Part shown: piece after piece, positions 53,015 through 62,041 of the stretch
Position numbering within the stretch: the first letter of the stretch is position 1
Layout: the number at the start of each line of letters is the position of its first letter
Assembly: GCA_963682005.1 (NCBI GenBank)
Contig: OY820914.1
Span: 4,774,001-4,838,000 of the forward strand
Length of the DNA stretch: 64,000 nucleotides
Origin: CAIYUC01 sp963682005
Lineage (GTDB): Bacteria; Bacteroidota; Bacteroidia; Bacteroidales; FEN-979
Direction of reading: 5' to 3'
Translations under genes and position numbers: made by a program
The notes under the pieces: generated by a model
Told to the model about the DNA's origin: nothing
The model's database searches: none
What the model saw: only the letters and a program-made list of their open reading frames with translations

Positions 53015-54528
53015 GAACTTATCTTTACATCGTTATTCATAGGCCCGTTTAATTTCGGTACATTTTTGCAAGAAGCAATAAAAATTATCATAACGGGTAT
53101 TAAAATCCCTTCAAAAATCAAGGATTTATAGCATTCCGGTCCGGCCCTGATAAGGGTCGGGATGAAGGCTGTCAACCCAATCAGAAAAACGAAACAGAAT
53201 ATTCTAAGAAAACGAGATTTCAGAGTTGAACCAGTAGCTCTGATTATCAAGGCATATCGCCATAATAGTCCTAAAATCATCGCTCCAATAATGATTCCAA
53301 CAATACCGAAATTCAGATACCATCCGGTGGCATGATTAATGGTATACCCCTGCCCCGGAGCTGCGTTTACCTTTTCCGAATAATATTGGTATATATCAGG
53401 AGATCGATTATTGTAAATTGGTTTAGGGATCAATGATTCTGCCAAATAAATAAAACTTGTACCATATGTTATCGGAACATTATTTTTCAGGACACCATAC
53501 ATTGACATATGACTGCAAAATAGCTCATTACTGAAGAGGATAGATCCGACTTTCGTGATCACCGGATTCCTCTTCCCGTTAAAACCCGGGAAAAGTCCAT
53601 ATTTTTTTGTAAGCTCATCTTCCTTTTCATTATGGCCTGAATTTGGGACAACTATGGATACTTCTCCAATATTAGAAAAAAATTTGTTTACCGGATTCCC
53701 TCTGACAAGGTCTGTAAAAGTCATTGGAACAGCAACGATAATAATAAAAAGTCCAAGCCGGGACAAAGAGAAATTTTTCCCGGCATTACCGATATAGAAT
53801 AGGAACCCAAAAATAATTCCAAAAAACATTTCATGCTTATTACCTATGATAGTAAGATAAACTTCAACCAGGATCATCAAAAAAAGATAAAGGAACATAA
53901 TTACTTTCCCGGATTTCCCAACAAACAAAATTCCTTTTTTGCCACTGAGAAAAACAAGAAAACCAATGATCAGGGATAAAAGCGCAACCTGGTTTAGCAA
54001 TTGATGAAGTGAAAAAAAGATATTTTCTGTCGAGTGGATGGTAATATAAAGGCTTTTACCATGAACAGAAGCGTCCCGGAAGGTGTCGTAAATAGTCAAA
54101 AAACTCATGGCCACTGCAAAAAGGCTCAGAAGTTGAAATTTCCAATGCTGAACAAAAATCGGCCGGTTCTGAACAGGCGATTCCTGTTTTCTTTTCTTAA
54201 AAGAAAAAAGTATTGTGATCTGGATTACAAAAAGGAAAACAAAATAATACAGTATAGCTAAAAAATAATCCAGATCAAGATACACCGGGAATAATTTCTC
54301 GAAATAACCATAATAATGAAGTCCGAATTTCATTCCTCTCATCAATGTCAGCCTGTCAATGGTAATGAGCCAGCCTCCCGCAATGGTCCAGATGAATAAT
54401 GCACCAAAACCAAGAATATAGCTAATTTCCCTGCTCCTTTTATAAATAAGGATGGTGAGATATGTAAATAACCCTGTGCCGGCAAATAAAAGAAGAAGAA
54501 TTTCGAGTCCTATCTGGGATATTTTCAT
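53011..54528 (-). CDS. wzy: Wzy-like O-antigen polymerase
   Basis: A 505-residue membrane protein with about 12 hydrophobic helices and a large hydrophilic loop (about residues 285-370). The closing part, NHATGWYLNFGIVGIIIGAMI, resembles the end of oligosaccharide repeat-unit polymerases. Sequence identity within Wzy is always low, so the call rests on topology and on the position between a flippase, GT4 genes and coupled 4-base overlaps at both ends (53011-53014 and 54525-54528). Confidence 0.75.
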   Translation of the reverse strand: MKISQIGLEILLLLFAGTGLFTYLTILIYKRSREISYILGFGALFIWTIAGGWLITIDRLTLMRGMKFGLHYYGYFEKLFPVYLDLDYFLAILYYFVFLFVIQITILFSFKKRKQESPVQNRPIFVQHWKFQLLSLFAVAMSFLTIYDTFRDASVHGKSLYITIHSTENIFFSLHQLLNQVALLSLIIGFLVFLSGKKGILFVGKSGKVIMFLYLFLMILVEVYLTIIGNKHEMFFGIIFGFLFYIGNAGKNFSLSRLGLFIIIVAVPMTFTDLVRGNPVNKFFSNIGEVSIVVPNSGHNEKEDELTKKYGLFPGFNGKRNPVITKVGSILFSNELFCSHMSMYGVLKNNVPITYGTSFIYLAESLIPKPIYNNRSPDIYQYYSEKVNAAPGQGYTINHATGWYLNFGIVGIIIGAMILGLLWRYALIIRATGSTLKSRFLRIFCFVFLIGLTAFIPTLIRAGPECYKSLIFEGILIPVMIIFIASCKNVPKLNGPMNNDVKISS

Positions 54529-55499
54529 TGTTTAATAACCTTGTTATAAAGATTTAAAATTGAGGAAGCAACCTCATCTTCGGTGAATTTCTTTTCAGCA
54601 AGCCGGGTTCTACCATTCGGCTCATTCCTGCATAAGAAGAGAAAATTTATTGCATCTGCCAGGGCTTCAGGATTTTTCTCTGCAAGATAAGAACAGGCAA
54701 CATCTTTTAATACTTCTGCAACATCACCAACATCAACACCCACAACAGGCAGGTTGCATGCCAGGGCTTCTTTTACAATCATCGGGCTTCCTTCACTATC
54801 GCTGCATATCAACAGGCAATCACTGGCATTCAGGTATACGGGGATTTCGCCGGGATCGATATTCTGAATCACCTGAAGCCGTGCAGTAGGCCATTTTTTC
54901 CTGACAAGTTCAATCGTCTTTTCCGCAATGTCGAGCCGTTTGATCCGTGGATTATTAGCATTGAAAAGTACGACTTTTTCATCTGTATTCCAGCCCAACC
55001 GTAATCTCATTTCATTTTTACCCATCGGTCTGAACTCATACATGTTGATTCCGCATGGAAATATTTCCGCTATGTTCTTCCTCCACCAAAGATTATTCTT
55101 GACCCCGGCACTAACACAAATAAGGGAAGTGGCCTTCAGAACTGACAAATTTGAAAATAGCCGGCCAAAGAAATCCCTCGCGAGACCATCCGATACAGTT
55201 CTGTTTATATCACTTCCATGAAATGTGATGATCAACGGTATTTTAATAAATGCAAGAGATACCATTGAGAGAAAGGATGTCATGGTCCCGTAATTCGAAT
55301 GAACAATGTCAGGGGAGAAAGAACGAATGATTTTTCGGACTTCTCTGACTGCCCTGTACATAGCCGGGATACTGGTTCTTGATTCAATATAATATGTCTG
55401 AAACTCTATCCCTATTCTCTGTAAGGCAGCGATTTGTCGCCGGGTAAAGATCATGTTGGAACCTGTATCAGGACCTGGCATTATAGACAAAACCCTCAT
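54525..55499 (-). CDS. GT4 glycosyltransferase
   Basis: A 324-residue GT-B enzyme, short for the family. DIVHSNYGTMTSF and LIITFHGSDIN mark the acceptor-side domain; SEGSPMIVKEALACNLPVVG with its E-x7-E pattern is the donor-side signature. It adds a sugar to the lipid-linked repeat unit; specificity unknown. Between the flippase (24-bp gap) and the polymerase gene (4-base overlap). Confidence 0.92.
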   Translation of the reverse strand: MRVLSIMPGPDTGSNMIFTRRQIAALQRIGIEFQTYYIESRTSIPAMYRAVREVRKIIRSFSPDIVHSNYGTMTSFLSMVSLAFIKIPLIITFHGSDINRTVSDGLARDFFGRLFSNLSVLKATSLICVSAGVKNNLWWRKNIAEIFPCGINMYEFRPMGKNEMRLRLGWNTDEKVVLFNANNPRIKRLDIAEKTIELVRKKWPTARLQVIQNIDPGEIPVYLNASDCLLICSDSEGSPMIVKEALACNLPVVGVDVGDVAEVLKDVACSYLAEKNPEALADAINFLFLCRNEPNGRTRLAEKKFTEDEVASSILNLYNKVIKQ

Positions 55500-55523
55500 A
55501 ACCCCGAGAATAATATTTCAAGA

Positions 55524-56801
55524 TTAATAACCTGATTTATCAGAGTTTCTGGAAATTTTCAGAAACCATATTATCGTAAACAGCAAAAATAATGAATATA
55601 CGACTGTATATCCTATCAGGCAACTTTCAAAATCAGATGTAAAATGCAAAATTATTAAAAAGGATGTGAGGGATAAAATAAATCCTGATAAACTAAAAAG
55701 GAAGAAAGCCTTCTGCCTGTTGAGTATGATCGGGAGCTGGGAAAATGGAGACGTAATAAAATTGAGCCATAACATGGGTGAAAGGATCTGAGCATAATGT
55801 CCGGCCGTTTCCCAACCCGGTCCAAAAAGTAGTCTGAACAGCCACGGTCCCATGAGAATCAGAATGATAAAAACAGGAAATCCAAGTAATGCCGTGAGCA
55901 TCATGCTTTTTTTCAGAACGCTGAAAATTTCCTGTTTTTCATTGTGCATGAGACTTGCCCGCTGAAAAAACACCTGGTTAAATGAGGAGGAAATCAGCCT
56001 GAGCGGGCCTCTTATATTTTTAAAAGTGAATGCATAATATCCAAGGATCGCCCCTCCGAAAAAGGAAGAGATAATAAAATTAATCAGGCTGAAATTCACA
56101 ATGTCGGCCAGGGCATGCAATGTATTGATCCGTAAAAAGTCCTTATATTTCCTGGCTTGCTGGTACATGCCTTTCCGGGAAATTTGCCTGAGTCCATGAT
56201 GGTTCTTTCTGAAAAAATTAATGCCAAGGATCGTATCTGCAAATAATTGCCCGGCCAGGTTACCACCAATAAGTCCTAACGCACCTGATTTTGCCACTCC
56301 TCCTCCAACATTCACTGCGCCGGCAGTAAAGGACTGCCCAACACGTGCAATAGCGATGTGCCTGAACTTTTTCATCCTGCTGTTCCATATGATAAGCATT
56401 TGAAAAATCCCAGCAGCAAAGACAGCAAGGGGTATAATGAACAACCATCCTGCAATCCCTGTATTATTCAGTAATCCTGCAATCGATTCTTTCATAAACA
56501 ACCCCGGTATAAAAGAAAATGCGGAAAGGATCAGGCAGATTACAAATCCGACACCGAAAAGATGAAGTGCATCCTCGTCTTTTTCGGGAAGCATGATCGC
56601 CATTTCATACCGTCCAGTAGCTACAACAGAAATAATTGAAACGATCGACACGAATAAGGCAAGAACCCCGAAATCCTCCGGTGTGTACAATCGTGTCAGC
56701 AGCGGCAATACAAGTAACGGAATGGAGTGTTCAAGGACTGAACCGGTAAATAGGGTTAATACATTTCGAAGGTATTCTGATGATTTAAACCTTTTTAGCA
56801 T
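55524..56801 (-). CDS. wzx: Wzx-type polysaccharide flippase
   Basis: A 425-residue MATE/MOP-superfamily membrane protein with 12 or more hydrophobic helices. The N-terminal TPEDFGVLALFVSIVSIISV and RYEMAIMLPEKDEDA, and the ILGYYAFTFKNIRGPLRLIS segment, are typical of lipid-linked oligosaccharide flippases of the RfbX/Wzx type. First gene of the polysaccharide operon on this strand; it carries the finished repeat unit across the inner membrane for the polymerase. Confidence 0.93.
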   Translation of the reverse strand: MLKRFKSSEYLRNVLTLFTGSVLEHSIPLLVLPLLTRLYTPEDFGVLALFVSIVSIISVVATGRYEMAIMLPEKDEDALHLFGVGFVICLILSAFSFIPGLFMKESIAGLLNNTGIAGWLFIIPLAVFAAGIFQMLIIWNSRMKKFRHIAIARVGQSFTAGAVNVGGGVAKSGALGLIGGNLAGQLFADTILGINFFRKNHHGLRQISRKGMYQQARKYKDFLRINTLHALADIVNFSLINFIISSFFGGAILGYYAFTFKNIRGPLRLISSSFNQVFFQRASLMHNEKQEIFSVLKKSMMLTALLGFPVFIILILMGPWLFRLLFGPGWETAGHYAQILSPMLWLNFITSPFSQLPIILNRQKAFFLFSLSGFILSLTSFLIILHFTSDFESCLIGYTVVYSLFLLFTIIWFLKISRNSDKSGY

Positions 56802-56882
56802 CAGGCTTTTCCTTAGTAAGAATGATTGTGCAGCATGTGTTCGGGAATCCTATTCCGAGGACAGCGCAATGAATGTACATCG

Positions 56883-57950
56883 TTAGTTATGTTTCAATCC
56901 ACCTCCAATAAAATATGATTGAGGTCTCAGTATTTTATCAAACACCAGGAACTGGATCACGACAAAATCCTGCCCGTTATTGACCTGGGCAAAAGCGCGG
57001 TCAAGATCATATGGCAAAGGTTTTCCGTTGATGTCCACCTCACCCGGATATGCACTCCTGTGGAATATTTTCACGGTAGATGTGTTCATTGTTGTGTCCG
57101 TAAGGCTGATAATGGCAAATGGAGCCGACGACAGAACCGAATCTTTCTTGTGTTTATCCAGGTCATTCAGGATCGCTTCAAAGTCAATTTTTGAAAAGGA
57201 TGCCAGGAAATTCATCATTCTTAGTGTGTCGAAATTGCTGATCTCATGATTGCCGTCAAGAGAAAGCAACTGCAATCTCCCGCCTGGCTTATTATTCAGG
57301 ATAAAGGACTCAGCCGGCATGGTCGGGAATTCCATCCTGACAGACCGGATCTCCCTGAAATTCTTTTTAAATACGGAATAATCACGCCAGTATTTCTCGA
57401 TTGGCATATAACGTGGTGTAACAAATCCCCTCAGGCCCGGAAGAAACGTAATAAATGGTTCCCGGGATTTTTCCATCAGCATATATGTCCCGCGGTTACT
57501 TTGTGTTGCACCGCCGACATAATAGACCTTTGTCAGCTTTTCATGCGGAAACAGCCGGATCTTATTGAAAAGATTGATTCTGAATTTTTCCTGGTAGATC
57601 TCAACTTTAACAGAATTGGCGGCCATTTGCCTGATGATGTTGTTCCTGGCCGATATTGGGACCGGCTCTTTCACCTGCAGATCGTGAATGGTGGACAAAA
57701 GCATCTCGATATTGAATTTCTGGGCCGGATATTTTTCATTCACGATCCAATTCCCCTGAACTGTCCGTGAAAGCGTTAGCAGATTATTATTTTTATCGGC
57801 CATGAATATCCGTCTAACTGTGGAAGTATCCTCCACTGCAAAATCATTGCTGCTTTTCCGAAATGTTGATTTCGAACGGGCAACTACCAGGATGATGGCC
57901 AACATCGCAAGGACGGCAGCAACGATGATATAGGTTTTATTCCTTTTCAT
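56883..57950 (-). CDS. DUF4340 protein
   Basis: A 355-residue protein with one N-terminal membrane helix and a mixed beta/alpha periplasmic body (TVRRIFMADKNNNLLTLSR, FNIEMLLSTIHDLQVKEPV). DUF4340 proteins are found next to ABC-2-type gliding-like transporters, and here the gene follows gldG by 9 bases, so it is probably part of that complex. Biochemical role unknown. Confidence 0.82.
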   Translation of the reverse strand: MKRNKTYIIVAAVLAMLAIILVVARSKSTFRKSSNDFAVEDTSTVRRIFMADKNNNLLTLSRTVQGNWIVNEKYPAQKFNIEMLLSTIHDLQVKEPVPISARNNIIRQMAANSVKVEIYQEKFRINLFNKIRLFPHEKLTKVYYVGGATQSNRGTYMLMEKSREPFITFLPGLRGFVTPRYMPIEKYWRDYSVFKKNFREIRSVRMEFPTMPAESFILNNKPGGRLQLLSLDGNHEISNFDTLRMMNFLASFSKIDFEAILNDLDKHKKDSVLSSAPFAIISLTDTTMNTSTVKIFHRSAYPGEVDINGKPLPYDLDRAFAQVNNGQDFVVIQFLVFDKILRPQSYFIGGGLKHN

Positions 57951-57959
57951 TCTGTCAGA

Positions 57960-59720
57960 TTAACCTGCATCCACTGCAGTACGGGACGAATTTTTTTTCT
58001 TTCGGACCTGGTATTTGAAAATCCCGAAAAAGAGGATCAGTAAAATCGGGAGCAGGAGGTTCAACACCTGCCAGAAAAGCCGTTGTTTATTGATCAGTGT
58101 AAGATCAAGCATGCGAAGGCGGAGTTCTCTCGAACGAACGGAGATCAATCCCGAATCATCACACAGGTAATTAACTGCATTGAGGAGAAAGTCTTTATTC
58201 CCGAATGTTTCCCTCGTGTACTGGTCAAATCCCAGGGGTAAGGGATAGCCTTGCTTGTAATCAAATTGGTTTTTTGCAATATCCCCATCGGTAACAACGA
58301 TCATTTTTGTAGGCTTTGCCGATTTTTCAAGATACTCAAGATCCTTGTTCTTTTCAATTTCAGGCGGAAGCCTGAACTGGAATGCTGAAATGAATTTCCC
58401 TTCAAGCAAAATGGCCACCGTCTGCGGACCTTGCGAAAATTGGCGCTCATCCGGCTGCTTTTTCAGAATGTCAAGGGTGATGTACACCGGTGCATTTACA
58501 GTTCGGGAATAAGAAGAAGTGGTGAGCAGGATGGTCTTTTTCACACCTTCAGCTTCAACGGTATCAAGAGAACTGACGAATTCAGTTTTAATAGCATTCA
58601 ATCCTTTCACGATCGGATGATTACTGACAGGAGTCAGGATCGGGAAAAAATACCAGGGAAGGAAATCGAACTGGGGCTGACTGCCCACCTGGCCGGTCTT
58701 CACCGGTATCGGCAATGCGTTCAGGTCGAGCACCAGGTTGTTGTTCAGCCTGACACCATATTTAAAAAGCATGTCTTCAAGGTTGACATCCTGGGAAATC
58801 CCCATCGTGGCAACATATTTCTGGAGGCTATCCATACTGGCAAACACGGGATCGATCAGCCACAACACCTTCCCTCCGCGCATGATGAACTGATCGATCA
58901 GGAATTTATCCTTCTCATCGAATGGTTTTTCAGGCTTTGCAATAATGATCGCCCTGTACTTGTTCACCAGCTTTTCATGGATGGAGTCAACTTTCAGCCT
59001 GACCGTAAGGCTGTTGATCTTATGGTTGAGGACTACCCTGTCGACGTTATAAAAGTCAGCCAGTGAATTGTGGAGGTCGACTGTTTCAAGTTTGGATAGC
59101 TCGCCCTGGCCTTCGATGAATGCAATCCTTGGTTTGATTGGTACCGTCAGCTGCTGGATCGCACTGGCCAGGTTGTATTCAAGTGACTGGATCGAGTTGT
59201 TGAGCACTTTATCCGGCTGCTGCCCGATCTGCGCCATCAGTAACTGAACAGGAATTTCCTTTCCCCGGTAAGAAACGATCGCCCCCGGAAAGATAATCAG
59301 CTGTGAAGCTTCCCCTTTTTTATTCATCCTGAGGTTGGTGGGCTGTAGTCCACGCTCGGCAAGAAGGCTGTATGCCTTATTCCTCTCTTTTGGATCGGCA
59401 TTATCCGAAGGGTTCACAAAATCATACTGGATATCATCCGAATAAGCCCTGAATTCATCCAGCATTTCCTTTGTCTCATTGGAGAGACGCTTGAAGCCGG
59501 GTGGCAGGTCCCCTTCCAGGTAAACTTTAAAGAACACCACATCATGAAGGTTTTTTAAGATCTTCTTCGTGGCGGGTGAAAGTGAATATCTCTTTTCCGC
59601 AGTCAGGTCCAGGCGTGTAAAAAGGAAGGAGGAAATGAAATTGGCAAGGATAAGAATGACAACCCCAAGAATTAACTGAGTAAGGTTTGAGCGTTTTATA
59701 TTTTTCCGTTTATCCGGCAT
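57960..59720 (-). CDS. gldG: gliding-motility ABC transporter accessory GldG
   Basis: A 586-residue protein with an N-terminal helix, the ABC_transp_aux-type periplasmic part (LTAEKRYSLSPATKKIL, DFVNPSDNADPKERNKAY, LASAIQQL) and a C-terminal helix. Matches GldG of Flavobacteria. It needs GldF and the ATPase GldA; GldA is not in the window. In non-gliding Bacteroidota the same set is kept, with unknown function. A heptamer array touches its start codon directly. Confidence 0.92.
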   Translation of the reverse strand: MPDKRKNIKRSNLTQLILGVVILILANFISSFLFTRLDLTAEKRYSLSPATKKILKNLHDVVFFKVYLEGDLPPGFKRLSNETKEMLDEFRAYSDDIQYDFVNPSDNADPKERNKAYSLLAERGLQPTNLRMNKKGEASQLIIFPGAIVSYRGKEIPVQLLMAQIGQQPDKVLNNSIQSLEYNLASAIQQLTVPIKPRIAFIEGQGELSKLETVDLHNSLADFYNVDRVVLNHKINSLTVRLKVDSIHEKLVNKYRAIIIAKPEKPFDEKDKFLIDQFIMRGGKVLWLIDPVFASMDSLQKYVATMGISQDVNLEDMLFKYGVRLNNNLVLDLNALPIPVKTGQVGSQPQFDFLPWYFFPILTPVSNHPIVKGLNAIKTEFVSSLDTVEAEGVKKTILLTTSSYSRTVNAPVYITLDILKKQPDERQFSQGPQTVAILLEGKFISAFQFRLPPEIEKNKDLEYLEKSAKPTKMIVVTDGDIAKNQFDYKQGYPLPLGFDQYTRETFGNKDFLLNAVNYLCDDSGLISVRSRELRLRMLDLTLINKQRLFWQVLNLLLPILLILFFGIFKYQVRKKKNSSRTAVDAG

Positions 59721-59790
59721 GTTGGCTGTTGGCTGTTGGCTTTTGGCTTTTGGCTGTTTGTTATGAATTCAATTCGTAATTCGTAATTGT
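59721..59790. repeat. heptamer array abutting the gldG start codon
   Basis: Units from 59721: GTTGGCT three times, TTTGGCT twice, GTTTGTT, ATGAATT, CAATTCG, TAATTCG, TAATTGT. All are in one 7-bp register. The first unit touches the gldG ATG (59718-59720), the last ends 5 bases from the gldF stop codon. Confidence 0.9.
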
Positions 59791-59795
59791 ATGAA

Positions 59796-60527
59796 CTACC
59801 ATTTCCTGCTTTCCAATGAAATTTTTGTCAGGAAAATAAATAATCCTGATAGACTCACAAAATAAACAAGGTCGCGGGTATCAATCACACCCCGGCTGAT
59901 TGAAGAGTAATGTGAACTGATCCCCAGTGCCTGAATGACAAGGCCAGCACTTCCTGAACCGATAAAATTGTAGATCATATCGAAACCCATATAGCAAAAT
60001 GCGCTGATGAACACGGCAAGAATGAATGATACGATCTGGTTATCGGTCAATGATGAAGAAAATACACCGATCGCAACAAACGCTGCACCGAGGAATAACA
60101 GCCCGATATAGGAACCCCAGATGCTGCCTGAATCAAGATTCCCGGCCGGTAATCCAAGCCGGTACACCGAGAAATAATAGACAAGAGTAGGAAGCAGTGA
60201 GAACAATACCAGGACCAGGCCGGCAAAGTATTTTGCAAGGATCACCTCCAGATCTGTCAGCGGTTGTGTCATCAGTAATTCAATGGTACCGCTCTTTTTC
60301 TCGTCGGCAAACGATCGCATGGTGATCGCGGGGATCAGGAAAAGAAACACAAACGGTGCGATGATAAATAGCCCGTCCAGGTTTGCATAACCGAAATCCA
60401 GGATATTGGAATCAAGCGGTATCACCCATAAAAACAGGCCAACCACCAGCAGAAAAACAATGATGACAATATAGCCTATCAGGGAATTTAAAAAGCCATT
60501 GATCTCTTTCCGGAAGAGTGTGTACAT
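59796..60527 (-). CDS. gldF: gliding-motility ABC transporter permease GldF
   Basis: A 243-residue ABC-2 type permease with six hydrophobic helices. The coupling segment MRSFADEKKSGTIELLMTQPLTDLEVILAKY is a GldF/NosY-like hallmark. It forms the membrane channel with GldG and the missing ATPase. First gene of the gldF-gldG-DUF4340 operon; the 75-bp gap to gldG is filled by a heptamer array. Confidence 0.93.
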   Translation of the reverse strand: MYTLFRKEINGFLNSLIGYIVIIVFLLVVGLFLWVIPLDSNILDFGYANLDGLFIIAPFVFLFLIPAITMRSFADEKKSGTIELLMTQPLTDLEVILAKYFAGLVLVLFSLLPTLVYYFSVYRLGLPAGNLDSGSIWGSYIGLLFLGAAFVAIGVFSSSLTDNQIVSFILAVFISAFCYMGFDMIYNFIGSGSAGLVIQALGISSHYSSISRGVIDTRDLVYFVSLSGLFIFLTKISLESRKW

Positions 60528-60598
60528 TTATATTCAATATTGACGTGCAAAATTAGCATTTTTCTGCCGCCACTCTCAACCATTCGGGGATTTCTTTC

Positions 60599-60606
60599 TA
60601 TTTTTG
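60599..60606 (+). promoter_or_regulatory. -7 box for the hydrolase gene
   Basis: TATTTTTG (TAnnTTTG), 29 bases before the ATG at 60636; it argues against the longer frame starting at 60540. Confidence 0.45.
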
Positions 60607-60635
60607 ACGAAAGGTGTCAATCCAATCCTGACCTG

Positions 60636-61970
60636 ATGAAACGATTCATTTATTTATCTGTACTGCTTATCTGCCTGATCCCCGCCGGATCGGTTGTGGC
60701 GGCAGGAATACCAGACAGTCTTGCAATACGATTCCTGGAACAGCTGGCCCGGAACAAATATGACAGCGCTGTCCTGTCGTTTGATGAAACCATGAAAAAA
60801 GCAATTCCGGCTGACAAGCTCAAATCCTCATGGGAATCTCTTGTTACCCAGTTTGGTCCTTTTGTTGAGAAGAAGGCGATTTCGGACATGAACTACCAGC
60901 AATTCCTTATTGTTACGCTCACCTGCCAGTTCGAGTCAGCCCTCATCAATCTTCAATTAGCCATCAACAGCCAGAACCAGATCAGCGGTCTCTATTTCAA
61001 ACCAGGTGAAATGCCTGGTGAGGGCAACCAAAAACCAGATTCGCTCCCTGAAGGACTAACTGAGGAAGAAGTCATTATTGAAAGTCATGGCTTCAGGCTC
61101 CCGGGAACACTGACACTTCCATCGGGAAAAGGCCCCTTCCCGGTAGTCGTCCTGGTCCATGGTTCGGGCCCGAATGACCGGGATGAAACGATCGGTCCGA
61201 ATAAGCCGTTCAGGGACATCGCATGGGGGCTGGGACAAAAGGGAATCGCAGTCCTCCGGTATGATAAGCGCACCAAAATCTATCCAACTACAGCATTTAA
61301 GAATAAAGTCGGTATCCAGGACGAAGTCATTGATGATGTCCTGTCTGCGGTGAAAATGCTCAGAACAATGCCTGAAACGGATACGGGCAGGATCTTTATC
61401 CTGGGTCACAGCTTTGGAGGCACCCTGGCCCCGAAGATCGTAACCCAGTGCAGGGATTTCACGGGAATGATCCTGCTTGCAGCGACCTGCCGCCCGCTTG
61501 AAGATATTATCCTTGAACAATATAAATATTTGTATTCCATGACAGGTAAGATCTCTCCTGAAGAACAAAAACAGCTTGACAGACTGCAAAAACAGGTTGC
61601 AAATGTCAAATCACGGGAATTGTCCGATAAAACGCCTTCTTCGGAATTGCCTCTAAAGCTTCCTGCTTCCTACTGGCTTGAACTCCGGGCATACAATCCT
61701 GCGAAAGTCGCTTCCGGACTTAAAATTCCCACCCTTGTTCTGCAGGGTGAACGTGATTACCAGACTACCCTGGCGGATTACGATCTCTGGAAAAAAGCGC
61801 TTTCAGGTCGGGCAAATGTAACCTTCAGGCTTTATCCGAAGTGCAATCACATTTTCAGGGAAGGAGAAGGAAAAGCAAATCCCGGTGAATACCTTTCAAA
61901 AGCACCGTTTTCCGTGGAGGTCATCAATGACATGGCAAACTGGATCAGGGAAGTTGCAGAACAAAAATAA
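60636..61970 (+). CDS. exported alpha/beta hydrolase with DUF3887-like domain
   Basis: A 444-residue protein with a Sec signal (start ATG 60636, cleavage near VVAAG). Residues ~25-135 resemble the DUF3887 helical/beta domain; the rest is an alpha/beta hydrolase of the dienelactone-hydrolase/acyl-peptidase type with HGSGPNDRDE, nucleophile elbow GHSFGGT, an acid in GERDYQT and a His in CNHIFREGEG. Probable esterase or peptidase of unknown substrate in the periplasm. It stands alone. Confidence 0.87.
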   Translation: MKRFIYLSVLLICLIPAGSVVAAGIPDSLAIRFLEQLARNKYDSAVLSFDETMKKAIPADKLKSSWESLVTQFGPFVEKKAISDMNYQQFLIVTLTCQFESALINLQLAINSQNQISGLYFKPGEMPGEGNQKPDSLPEGLTEEEVIIESHGFRLPGTLTLPSGKGPFPVVVLVHGSGPNDRDETIGPNKPFRDIAWGLGQKGIAVLRYDKRTKIYPTTAFKNKVGIQDEVIDDVLSAVKMLRTMPETDTGRIFILGHSFGGTLAPKIVTQCRDFTGMILLAATCRPLEDIILEQYKYLYSMTGKISPEEQKQLDRLQKQVANVKSRELSDKTPSSELPLKLPASYWLELRAYNPAKVASGLKIPTLVLQGERDYQTTLADYDLWKKALSGRANVTFRLYPKCNHIFREGEGKANPGEYLSKAPFSVEVINDMANWIREVAEQK

Positions 61971-62041
61971 AATGGCACGTGCCCTGCTCCCTCTTCCCGC
62001 TATTGGTTGAGGGCTTCAAGGGAAGGGACCGAAATATTCCG

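Noticed and set aside
58431..59066. Plus-strand open frame of 211 residues
   Set aside because: Antisense shadow of gldG.
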